Origin: Herbaspirillum sp. SJZ107
GTDB taxonomy: Bacteria; Pseudomonadota; Gammaproteobacteria; Burkholderiales; Burkholderiaceae_D
Assembly: GCF_006715485.1 (NCBI RefSeq)
Contig: NZ_VFNH01000004.1
Coordinates: 186,001-250,000 of the forward strand
Direction of reading: 5' to 3'
DNA: 64,000 bases
The position numbers were made by a program, and so were the translations under genes. The notes under the pieces are model-generated. The model ran no database searches. It was given only the letters and a program-made list of their open reading frames with translations, and had not been told where the DNA came from. Positions 1-7,550 of the stretch are shown in pieces. How positions within the stretch are numbered: the first letter of the stretch is position 1; every line of letters begins with the position of its first letter.

Positions 1-815
1 GCACCACCGACGTCGAGTACACCGGGGATCTCGACCGGGTGGCCATCAGCGCCGCCGAAACCTTGTATCTGTGCGAGGCCGCCAACCGCTGCTTCGAGCG
101 CCGCATCGGCCGCGAGGACGTGGTGTGGAGCTATGCCGGGGTGCGTCCGCTGATCGCCGACGAAGGCGCCGGCAGCGCTTCCAGCGCCAGCCGCGACTAC
201 CGGTTCGAGACCGATACCGGGGGTGCGCCGCTGTTATCCGTGTTCGGCGGCAAGGTCACGACCTTCCGCAAGCTGGCCGAGCAGGCGGTCGACTGGATCG
301 CGCCGGCGCTGGGGAGGCGCGTTCCGGGCTGGACGGGCCACGCCTGCCTGCCGGGCGGCGACCTGTTCGGCAAGGAGCCGGATGCGCGCGGGGTGCTGGA
401 ATTCGATGCCTGGCTGCGTACCCGCCAGCAGCAATACGCGTGGCTGGCGCCGGCGCTGCTGGCGCGCTATGCCCGCGCCTATGGCACCCGCCTGGGGACG
501 TTGCTGGCGCACTGCCGCACACGCGCCGACCTCGGCGCCGAAGTCGTGCCGGGGCTGTTCGAAGTGGAACTCGATTATCTGCGGCGCCAGGAATGGGCGC
601 TGTGCGCGGACGACGTGCTGTGGCGGCGCACCAAGCTGGGCCTGCACGTGGCGCCGGGAGCGGCGGCGCAGGTCGACGCCTGGCTGCGGGAGCGCGAGGC
701 GGCGCAGGCCCTGGCGCATGCATCGGCGCAAACGTCGGCGCATGCTTCGGCACACAAGGCGGCGCCGGCAGCAACGCGGACAGCGCCGGGACCGGGCAGC
801 ACCAATCCCGCCTGA
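1..815 (+). CDS. glpD: Glycerol-3-phosphate dehydrogenase, C-terminal part (cut by window edge)
   Basis: Aerobic FAD-dependent sn-glycerol-3-phosphate dehydrogenase, a membrane-associated enzyme that oxidises glycerol-3-phosphate to dihydroxyacetone phosphate and feeds electrons to quinone. The visible frame opens with TTDVEYTGD, then WSYAGVRPL and SVFGGKVTTFRKLAEQ, blocks typical of the FAD-domain end and C-terminal domain of GlpD. The N-terminal FAD-binding half lies outside the window. The family usually ends soon after the DDVLWRRTKLGL helix, which is present. Here a low-complexity tail rich in Ala, His, Ser and Thr follows for about 40 residues. The gene converges on the fsr-like gene with a gap under 40 bp. 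Family call is firm; no regulation is visible. Confidence 0.93.
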   Translation, partial: TTDVEYTGDLDRVAISAAETLYLCEAANRCFERRIGREDVVWSYAGVRPLIADEGAGSASSASRDYRFETDTGGAPLLSVFGGKVTTFRKLAEQAVDWIAPALGRRVPGWTGHACLPGGDLFGKEPDARGVLEFDAWLRTRQQQYAWLAPALLARYARAYGTRLGTLLAHCRTRADLGAEVVPGLFEVELDYLRRQEWALCADDVLWRRTKLGLHVAPGAAAQVDAWLREREAAQALAHASAQTSAHASAHKAAPAATRTAPGPGSTNPA

Positions 816-853
816 CCCGGCCAGGCGCTGCCGATTGCGCGCCGCGGCGCCGC

Positions 854-2059
854 TCAGCGCCGCACCTGCTCCATCTTCGGCAACAGCGCCGCCAGGATTC
901 CCAGCAGCGGCAGGAAAGAGGCAATCCGGTACACCTGCGCAATACCTGCCACGTCGGCGATATGCCCCATCGCCGCCGCGCCGATGCCGCTGACGCCGAA
1001 CATCAGGCCAAAGAAAATACCGGCGATCATGCCGACCTTGCCCGGCACCAGTTCCTGCGCGAACACGACGATGGCGGAAAACGCCGACGACATCACCAGG
1101 CCGATGATCACCGACAGCACGCCGGTCCAGAACAGGTCGGCGTAGGGCAGGGCCAGCGTGAACGGCGCCGCACCCATGATCGAGACCCAGATCACGCGCT
1201 TGCGGCCGATGCGGTCCCCGATCGGGCCGCCGGCAAAGGTACCGAGCGCAACGGCGGCCAGAAACAGGAACAGGTACAGCTGCGCGGTGCCGACCGCCAC
1301 GTGGAACTTTTCGATGAGATAAAAGGTGTAATAGCTCGACAGGCTGGCCATGTAGATGTATTTCGAGAACACCAGCATGGCGAGCACGGCCAGCGCCTTG
1401 ATTACCTTGTCGCGCGGCAGGCCGGAACCGGCCGGGGCGCCGCTCTTGCGCGGCATGTTGCGCAGATGGCTGCCGTACCAGCGGCTGACGCCGACCAGTA
1501 CCAGCACCGCCACCAGGATGAACAGCGTGAACCAGCCGATCTTGCCCTGGCCGCGGCCGACGATGATGGCGGCCGCCAGCAGCGGTCCCAGCGCTGAGCC
1601 AAGGTTGCCGCCGACCTGGAACAGCGATTGCGCGAAGCCGAAGCGGCCGCCCGAGGCCAGCCGCGCCACGCGCGAGGCTTCCGGGTGGAAGGTCGAGGAG
1701 CCGACGCCGATCATGGCGGCCGCCAGCAGCAGTACGGTAAAGCTGCCGGCCACCGCCAGCAGTCCGACCCCGGCCAGGGTCACGCACATGCCGACCGGCA
1801 GGAGGAAGGGGATCGGGCGCTTGTCGGTGTACAGGCCGATCCAGGGCTGCAGCAGCGAGGCCGTGCACTGGAAGGTGAGGGTGATCAGGCCGACCTGGGT
1901 AAAGCTCAGCGCGAATTCCTGCTTGAGCAAGGGATAGATCGCGGGCAGGACAGCCTGGACGCAATCGTTGAGCAGGTGGACGAAGGCCACCGAAAACAGG
2001 ATCTGCAATACGGTGCCGGTCTGGGCGGACACGGCTTTGGAAGAAGCGGATGTGGACAT
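854..2059 (-). CDS. fsr: MFS efflux transporter, fosmidomycin-resistance (Fsr) type
   Basis: Inner-membrane drug exporter of the major facilitator superfamily, 401 residues with about 12 hydrophobic segments. The blocks FHPEASRVARLASGGR and AQSLFQVGGNLGSALGP are near-diagnostic for the Fsr subfamily, known in E. coli for fosmidomycin efflux. The N-terminus reads LFSVAFVHLLNDCVQAVLP, also typical. The start codon lies just after a short hydrophilic leader. The gene is monocistronic, convergent with glpD and divergent from the small acidic protein gene. The natural substrate cannot be read from sequence. Confidence 0.88.
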   Translation of the reverse strand: MSTSASSKAVSAQTGTVLQILFSVAFVHLLNDCVQAVLPAIYPLLKQEFALSFTQVGLITLTFQCTASLLQPWIGLYTDKRPIPFLLPVGMCVTLAGVGLLAVAGSFTVLLLAAAMIGVGSSTFHPEASRVARLASGGRFGFAQSLFQVGGNLGSALGPLLAAAIIVGRGQGKIGWFTLFILVAVLVLVGVSRWYGSHLRNMPRKSGAPAGSGLPRDKVIKALAVLAMLVFSKYIYMASLSSYYTFYLIEKFHVAVGTAQLYLFLFLAAVALGTFAGGPIGDRIGRKRVIWVSIMGAAPFTLALPYADLFWTGVLSVIIGLVMSSAFSAIVVFAQELVPGKVGMIAGIFFGLMFGVSGIGAAAMGHIADVAGIAQVYRIASFLPLLGILAALLPKMEQVRR

Positions 2060-2222
2060 GGAATGATTGTCATGGGCTCGGCCACCCAGTGTAACAATCC
2101 AGCGACTCGGCCGCCAGCACCTGGCCTGGCAGCGCTCTCATGCAGGATGGGCAAGCCGGACGCCGTTCGTCCCCGCTCTGTGCCAGACTGGATACACCGC
2201 ACTATTTTGCAAGGAGCATCGC

Positions 2223-2420
2223 ATGAGCAACGATCAGCATACCCAGGACCGGCCGGCCGACGATCCAAAGGCGCAGGACATGCAGGCGAAGCAGCAGGAA
2301 GCTGCCCAGGCCCTGAACGAGGTCGACGGCCTGGCCGACAAGAAACCGAACGAACTGACGCCGGAAGAACTGCGCCTGATGGCCGACACCATGCCGGGCG
2401 AAGGCCCGGGCGACGACTGA
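2223..2420 (+). CDS. Small acidic hypothetical protein (65 aa)
   Basis: An unrecognised hydrophilic 65-residue protein. It has no signal peptide or membrane segment and is rich in Asp, Glu, Gln, Ala and Lys. The middle repeats QAKQQEAAQALNEVDGLADK, which should be helical; the C-terminus is Gly/Asp rich (GEGPGDD). The ATG was chosen because AAGGAG sits about six bases upstream; a longer reading frame from 2067 has no ribosome binding site and would run into the divergent fsr promoter region. Similar in size and character to the small protein at 61141, but the two do not align obviously. Function unknown. Confidence 0.7.
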   Translation: MSNDQHTQDRPADDPKAQDMQAKQQEAAQALNEVDGLADKKPNELTPEELRLMADTMPGEGPGDD

Positions 2421-2451
2421 GGGCGCGCCATCTGTCTCTGCAATAAACGTT

Positions 2452-2479
2452 TTGACGCCGGTATTGATTCTGGATAATC
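2452..2479 (+). promoter_or_regulatory. Putative sigma-70 promoter of the GH2 gene
   Basis: TTGACG at 2452 and GATAAT at 2473 resemble -35 and -10 hexamers with a slightly short spacer (15 to 16 bases), about 30 bases before the GH2 start codon. It lies in the short gap after the small acidic protein gene. Inferred from consensus similarity only. Confidence 0.4.
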
Positions 2480-2508
2480 TTCTGGCAACAAAACAAAAAG
2501 GAGACAGA

Positions 2509-4440
2509 ATGGCAAACCCTGCATATGGTCCGGCGGCCGACTTGCGCCGCCTGATCCTTCCCCTGGCAGCCTGCGCTGTCATGACAGCCATGGCAGCCCA
2601 GGCTGCCGAACCGGCGGGGCCAATCGATGTCCAGCTGGCCGGCCAGCCCGCCAGCGCCAGAACCGCCAGCAGCCTGATGGCCCCGGTCCAGAACATCTAC
2701 GGGCGCAGCCACATCAGCCTGAACGGCCGCTGGCACTACATCATCGATCCCTACGAAAACGGCTACTACGACTACCGCCACATGCCCTTCGACCAGTCGC
2801 AGACGGGCAAAGGCGGCTACTACGACGACCGCCAGCCGAAGGACAAGACCGACTGGGTCGAATACGACTTCGACCGCGCCCCGACCATGAAGGTGCCGGG
2901 CGACTGGAATTCGCAGGCGGAAAAGCTGCAGCTGTACGAAGGCACGGTCTGGCTGCGCCAGCGCTTCGAAGCCGATCCGAAGCCGGGCCGGCATTACGTG
3001 CTGTCGTTCGGCGCGGTGAACTACGAAGCCCACGTCTACCTGAACGGCAAGAAACTGGGCATGCACAAGGGCGGCTTCACGCCCTTCCAGTTCGACGTCA
3101 CCGGCAAGCTGAACCAGGGCCGCAACACGGTCGTGGTCAAGGCCGACAACAAGCGCTACCAGGACGAGATCCCGACCGTGAACACCGACTGGTGGAACTA
3201 CGGCGGCATCACGCGCGACGTGCTGTTGGCCGAATTGCCGGCGAGCTATATCGCCGACTACAAGGTGCAGCTGAAGAAGGGCGATGCCGGCCGCATCGAA
3301 GGCTTCGTGCAGGTCGGCGGCGACAGCAAATCCCAGCGCGTCACCCTGCGTGTCCCCGAAGCCGGCATCGCCACCACCGTGCAGACCGACGCCAATGGCC
3401 GCGCCGCGATCGCCATCCCGGCCGGCAAGCTGGAGCGCTGGTCGCCCGAGCATCCGAAGCTGTACACGGTGGAATTGTCTGCAGGCGAAGACAAGGTCCA
3501 GGACCGCATCGGTTTCCGCACGATCGAAACACGCGGACGAGACATCCTGCTGAACGGCAAATCGGTGTTCCTGCGCGGCGTCTCGATCCACGACGAGAAT
3601 CCGCTGATCCCGGGACGGCTGCGCGGCCAGGGCGACATGCGCATGCTGCTGCAATGGGCAAAGGACATGAACTGCAATTACGTGCGCCTGGCCCATTACC
3701 CGCACAGCGAAGAAATGATCCGCCTGGCCGACGAAATGGGGCTGATGGTATGGGCCGAAGTGCCGGTGTACTGGACGATTTCCTGGAACAACCCGGACAC
3801 CTATGCCAACGCCAGCACCCAGCTGACCGACCTGATCGTGCGCGACAAGAACCGCGCCAGCGTGGTGATCTGGTCGGTCGGCAACGAAACCCCGATCAGT
3901 GCGCCGCGCAACGCCTTCATGGGCAAGCTGGTGAGCACCGCGCGTGGGCTCGACGATACCCGGCTGGTGGCGGCGGCGCTGGAAATCCACCGCAGCGGCA
4001 ACGACATCACGGTCGAAGACCCGCTGGCCGAGCGCATCGACCTGATCAGCTTCAACGAGTACGCCGGCTGGTACTGGGCCAGCAATGCCGAGATGCTGAA
4101 CTACCGTTTCGACATCAAGCAGGACAAGCCGGTGATGATCACCGAGTTCGGCGCCGATGCACTCGGCGGCTACCACGCCGACGCCGACACCCGCTGGAGC
4201 GAGGAATACCAGGACACGCTGTACAAGAACCAGTTCAAGATGCTGGCCGGCATTCCGGGCTTGCGCGGGCTGGTGCCCTGGATCCTGGTCGACTTCCGCT
4301 CGCCGCGTCGCCAGCACCCGTATTTCCAGGATGGCTGGAACCGCAAGGGCCTGATCTCGGACGACGGCAAGAAGAAGCAGGCGTTCTGGACCATGAAGAC
4401 CTACTACGACGAGGTCCGCAAGCGCTACGAGTCCAGATAA
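2509..4440 (+). CDS. Secreted glycoside hydrolase family 2, probable beta-glucuronidase
   Basis: GH2 enzyme of 643 residues with a Sec-type signal peptide (hydrophobic stretch RLILPLAACAVMTAMAAQA, cut expected near residue 33), so exported. A jelly-roll sugar-binding domain and an Ig-like domain precede the TIM barrel. The acid/base glutamate is E460 in SVGNETP and the nucleophile E546 in ITEFGAD. N611 and K613 in WNRKGL form the NxKG motif that contacts the glucuronate carboxylate in beta-glucuronidases, which favours that activity over beta-galactosidase. The start was chosen for the AAAAGGAG site a few bases upstream; an upstream in-frame ATG at 2452 falls inside the promoter. It converges on the SDR gene with only four bases between stops. 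Confidence 0.86.
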   Translation: MANPAYGPAADLRRLILPLAACAVMTAMAAQAAEPAGPIDVQLAGQPASARTASSLMAPVQNIYGRSHISLNGRWHYIIDPYENGYYDYRHMPFDQSQTGKGGYYDDRQPKDKTDWVEYDFDRAPTMKVPGDWNSQAEKLQLYEGTVWLRQRFEADPKPGRHYVLSFGAVNYEAHVYLNGKKLGMHKGGFTPFQFDVTGKLNQGRNTVVVKADNKRYQDEIPTVNTDWWNYGGITRDVLLAELPASYIADYKVQLKKGDAGRIEGFVQVGGDSKSQRVTLRVPEAGIATTVQTDANGRAAIAIPAGKLERWSPEHPKLYTVELSAGEDKVQDRIGFRTIETRGRDILLNGKSVFLRGVSIHDENPLIPGRLRGQGDMRMLLQWAKDMNCNYVRLAHYPHSEEMIRLADEMGLMVWAEVPVYWTISWNNPDTYANASTQLTDLIVRDKNRASVVIWSVGNETPISAPRNAFMGKLVSTARGLDDTRLVAAALEIHRSGNDITVEDPLAERIDLISFNEYAGWYWASNAEMLNYRFDIKQDKPVMITEFGADALGGYHADADTRWSEEYQDTLYKNQFKMLAGIPGLRGLVPWILVDFRSPRRQHPYFQDGWNRKGLISDDGKKKQAFWTMKTYYDEVRKRYESR

Positions 4441-4444
4441 CCGG

Positions 4445-5194
4445 TCAGTACTCCTGCTGGGTCGGCCGGAACAGGATCTCGTTGATGTCGACGTCGTCCG
4501 GCTGGGAGATTGCGTAGGCGACCGCCCGCGCGAACGCCGTCGGCGAAATCGCGATCTCGTAGAACTTGCGGATATTGTCGGCGATATCCGGCTCGGTGAT
4601 GCTCTCCGGCAGCTCGGTATCGACGGCGCCGGGCGAGATGATGGTGGTACGCAAGCCATGCGCCTTGACTTCCTGGCGCAAGCCTTCCGAGATCACCCGC
4701 ACCGCATGCTTGGTGGCCGAATAGACGATGCTGCCGGGGCGCACCTTGTGGCCGGCCACCGACGACACGTTGATGATGTGCCCGGCGCGCTGGGCGATCA
4801 TGTGCGGCAGCACCGCTGCGATGCCGTACATCACGCCCTTGATGTTGACGTCGATCATGCGGTCCCAGTCCTCGATCTTGAGGCGTTCGAGCGGGGAGTG
4901 CGGCATCAGGCCGGCGTTGTTGAGCATGACGTCGACCCGGCCGTACTTTTCAACGGCAGCGTCCACCAGCGCCTTGACCTGGGCGCTGTCGGTAACGTCG
5001 GTCTTGACGGCCAGTGCCTGCGCGCCGTCCCCTTCCAATGCGGCCGCCAGGGCGTCGATGCGCTCGACGCGGCGCGCGCCCAGTACCACGATGGCCCCTT
5101 GCGCCGCCAGGTGGCGTGCAGTCGCTTCGCCGAGGCCGCTGCTGGCACCGGTAATGACCACCACCTTGCCCTGGATATTGTTTTGCGTGTCCAC
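4445..5194 (-). CDS. SDR family NAD(P)-dependent oxidoreductase
   Basis: Classical short-chain dehydrogenase of 249 residues. TGASSGLG is the dinucleotide-binding glycine motif, followed by NNAG and the catalytic Ser...YSATK triad region; GARR after beta-2 is compatible with NADP preference. The GTG start is preceded by AAAAGGA about eight bases away and the protein begins VDTQNNIQGKVVVITG; upstream frame extension lacks a binding site and would overlap the divergent CheB-like gene. The substrate is not deducible; close relatives are annotated as YdfG-like or generic SDRs. Confidence 0.85.
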   Translation of the reverse strand: MDTQNNIQGKVVVITGASSGLGEATARHLAAQGAIVVLGARRVERIDALAAALEGDGAQALAVKTDVTDSAQVKALVDAAVEKYGRVDVMLNNAGLMPHSPLERLKIEDWDRMIDVNIKGVMYGIAAVLPHMIAQRAGHIINVSSVAGHKVRPGSIVYSATKHAVRVISEGLRQEVKAHGLRTTIISPGAVDTELPESITEPDIADNIRKFYEIAISPTAFARAVAYAISQPDDVDINEILFRPTQQEY

Positions 5195-5329
5195 AGTACG
5201 ATCCTTTTCAATTGTCGTTGCGTGAAAGGCGAGCATAGCGCATGCATGCGTAAGGACTGGAATCCATTGCCGCGTCGAATTTTTCTCGTGTAGGTTAAGG
5301 TGGGACCATTCCGCCTCATCCTGTTTGGC

Positions 5330-6319
5330 ATGCAAAAAATCGTCGTCATCGGTGGCTCGGCCGGCAGTATCGATGCCCTGAAAGTCATCTTGAATGGATT
5401 GCCGCCGGATTTCCCGGCAGCCGTACTTGTCGTCGTTCATGTCGGCGCGCGCCACAGTGTGTTGCCGAGCCTGCTCAGCCGCAGCGCGAGCCTGCCGGTG
5501 CGGCACGCCGCCCAGGGCGAACTCATCGTCCCAGGCGAGGTGCTGGTGGCGCCGCCCGACCTGCACCTGACCGTGGCGGTGGATGGCGAACGCCGTTTCG
5601 CGCAGCTGTCGCGCGGCCCCAAGGAAAACCATGCACGTCCCGCCATCGATCCGCTGTTCCGTTCAGCCGCCGCAGCCTGCGGCACCGATGCGATCGCGGT
5701 GGTGCTGTCCGGCTTCCTGGACGACGGAAGCGTCGGCCTGCAGGCGATCAAGGCGCGCGGCGGCGTTGCCGTCGTCCAGGACCCGCAGGATGCCGAGGTG
5801 CCCGACATGCCCGCGAACGCCCTGCAGCACGCAGCGGTCGACCTGGTGCGGCGCACGGCCGATATCGCATCCACGCTGGTCGCGCTGCTGCAGCGCGAAC
5901 AAGTGGCACCCGACAATGAACCTCAGGACTGGATCGCCGTCGAAAACCGCATGTTCGACGAAGGAGCCGCCATGAAGGAGCTGGACCAGATCGGTTCGCG
6001 CACCGCACTGACCTGTCCGGAGTGTGGGGGTGCCATCTGGGAAATCCGGCATGCCCAGCCTCTGCGCTACCGCTGCCATACCGGGCACGCGTTCACCGCC
6101 CGCGTGCTGGAAGCGCTGCAGGTCGGCGAAGCCGAGGAAGCGCTGTGGGCAGCGGTGCGCGCGCTGCACGAGCAGGAACAGCTGTACCGTGAGATGCATC
6201 GCAAGCTGCAGCAGGGCGATGCGGCCGTCGATTACCTGCACAAGGCCGAGCAGGCGGCGGTACATGCACAACTGCTGCGCGACATGATCGCCACGCGCAT
6301 GCAGAATGTGCCACTCTGA
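5330..6319 (+). CDS. Stand-alone CheB-type methylesterase domain with C-terminal cysteine/histidine module
   Basis: The 329-residue protein has a CheB esterase domain but no receiver domain. The triad is in place: S10 in GGSAGS, the histidine of VVVHVGARH, and an aspartate in LSGFLDDGS. A C-terminal module after about residue 220 carries TCPECGG and RCHTGHAF, a possible zinc-binding knuckle, and ends in a helical tail rich in Glu, Gln and Ala. Stand-alone CheB domains of this sort usually lie outside flagellar chemotaxis operons and their targets are unknown. No che genes are adjacent; the 48-59 kb cluster has its own CheB. ATG chosen because the fold starts directly at MQKIVVIGGS; no strong ribosome binding site is visible. 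Confidence 0.8.
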   Translation: MQKIVVIGGSAGSIDALKVILNGLPPDFPAAVLVVVHVGARHSVLPSLLSRSASLPVRHAAQGELIVPGEVLVAPPDLHLTVAVDGERRFAQLSRGPKENHARPAIDPLFRSAAAACGTDAIAVVLSGFLDDGSVGLQAIKARGGVAVVQDPQDAEVPDMPANALQHAAVDLVRRTADIASTLVALLQREQVAPDNEPQDWIAVENRMFDEGAAMKELDQIGSRTALTCPECGGAIWEIRHAQPLRYRCHTGHAFTARVLEALQVGEAEEALWAAVRALHEQEQLYREMHRKLQQGDAAVDYLHKAEQAAVHAQLLRDMIATRMQNVPL

Positions 6320-6430
6320 CATGCAGGGCGGCAGCGTTGCCCAAGGTATTTCCCAAGCGTACGCTGCGCCGCACCATTTGCAATCGGGCTAGACTCCGAG
6401 AGCATATTTCTGTGCGCTTCAGGAGGCCTT

Positions 6431-7477
6431 TTGGAACACACGAACATACCCATGCCGCGGCCGGTCAGCCTCGGCCTGCAGGGCGGCGGCACCTACGGTG
6501 CATTCACCTGGGGCGTGCTCGACCGCCTGCTCGACGAGGAAAGCTTCGCCTTCGATAGCCTCAGCGGCAGCAGTTCGGGCGCCGTCAATGCGGTGGTGCT
6601 GGCCGACGGCTGGGCGCAGGGCGGCGGCCGCGCCGGCGCGCAGCAGGCCTTGCGCCGCTTCTGGACCACGCTGGGCACGCTTTCCAGTTTCAGCCCGCTG
6701 CAGCCGACGCTGGCGGACCGCATGGCGGGACGCTGGACCATGGAACGCTCGCCCATCTATCAATTGATGGAAATGGCGGGTGCCGTGATCGGTCCGGTGA
6801 TGCAACTGCCGCTCACGCTGAATCCCTTGCGCAACCTGCTGCAGACCCTGGTCAACTTCGAGCGCGTGCGCGCCTGCGAGGAACTGGAACTGTTCATCGC
6901 CGCCACCAACGTGCGCACCGGCACCGGCCGCATTTTCACCCGCACGGAACTCGATCCGCAAAAGGTGATCGCCTCGGCTTGCCTGCCGACCGTGTTCGCC
7001 GGCGTGGAAATCGATGGCGAGACCTATTGGGACGGCAGCTACGTCGCCAACCCGCCGCTGGCGCCGCTGCTGAAGCGTCCCGCGCGCGACCTGATCGTGG
7101 TGCAGAACAACCCGATCGCCCGCGCCAGCCTGCCGCGCAGCCTGGCCGACATCAGCAACCGCTCGAACGAGATCGCCTTCAACATCAGCTTCGTGCGCGA
7201 GATGAGTGCGCTGAAGCACCTCAGCGCCTTGCCGGACGAGGAACGCGGCGCCGGCATGACCCATGTACCGACACGCCTGCACCTGATCAGCGGCACCGAC
7301 ATCCTGACCGGGTACGCGATGTCGAGCAAGTTCAACTCCGAACTCGCCTTCCTGACCCACCTGCACGATTGCGGCGCCAAGGCGGCCGATGCCTGGCTGC
7401 GCGAGCATGGCCCGGCCGTCGGCACGCGCTCGACCTTCGACGAGATGCCGGTGTTTTATCCGGACATGGTGGCCTAG
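6431..7477 (+). CDS. Patatin-like phospholipase family protein
   Basis: Probable lipid acyl hydrolase of 348 residues with a Ser-Asp dyad. The oxyanion loop GGGTYGAF is at residues 18-25, the nucleophile elbow GSSSG is at 46-50 with S48 as nucleophile, and the partner D201 is in WDGSY. No signal peptide, so cytoplasmic or secreted by another route. The start is TTG, supported by a perfect AGGAGG just upstream, although the spacing of four bases is tight; an in-frame ATG seven codons later is the alternative. Monocistronic, convergent with the aminopeptidase gene. Bacterial patatins range from toxins to housekeeping lipases; nothing here decides between them. Confidence 0.84.
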   Translation: MEHTNIPMPRPVSLGLQGGGTYGAFTWGVLDRLLDEESFAFDSLSGSSSGAVNAVVLADGWAQGGGRAGAQQALRRFWTTLGTLSSFSPLQPTLADRMAGRWTMERSPIYQLMEMAGAVIGPVMQLPLTLNPLRNLLQTLVNFERVRACEELELFIAATNVRTGTGRIFTRTELDPQKVIASACLPTVFAGVEIDGETYWDGSYVANPPLAPLLKRPARDLIVVQNNPIARASLPRSLADISNRSNEIAFNISFVREMSALKHLSALPDEERGAGMTHVPTRLHLISGTDILTGYAMSSKFNSELAFLTHLHDCGAKAADAWLREHGPAVGTRSTFDEMPVFYPDMVA

Positions 7478-7493
7478 ACAGAAAGGCCCTGAT

Positions 7494-7526
7494 AAAAAAA
7501 TGCCGCCCGATTCGCACCGGGCGGCA
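7494..7526 (-). terminator. Rho-independent terminator of the M1 aminopeptidase gene
   Basis: On the minus strand an eight-base GC stem (TGCCGCCC with its complement) and a short loop are followed by seven Ts. It lies just past the aminopeptidase stop codon and between two convergent genes. Confidence 0.85.
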
Positions 7527-7550
7527 TGTCCATTTATCGATACGGACGGC

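Noticed and set aside
1906..4659. A 917-residue minus-strand frame across the GH2 gene
   Set aside because: Shadow frame; it runs over several unrelated genes and has no recognisable domain.
5195..5632. N-terminal extension of the SDR frame into the CheB-like gene
   Set aside because: The extension has no ribosome binding site, lies antisense to a motif-complete gene, and the SDR fold begins exactly at the GTG chosen.
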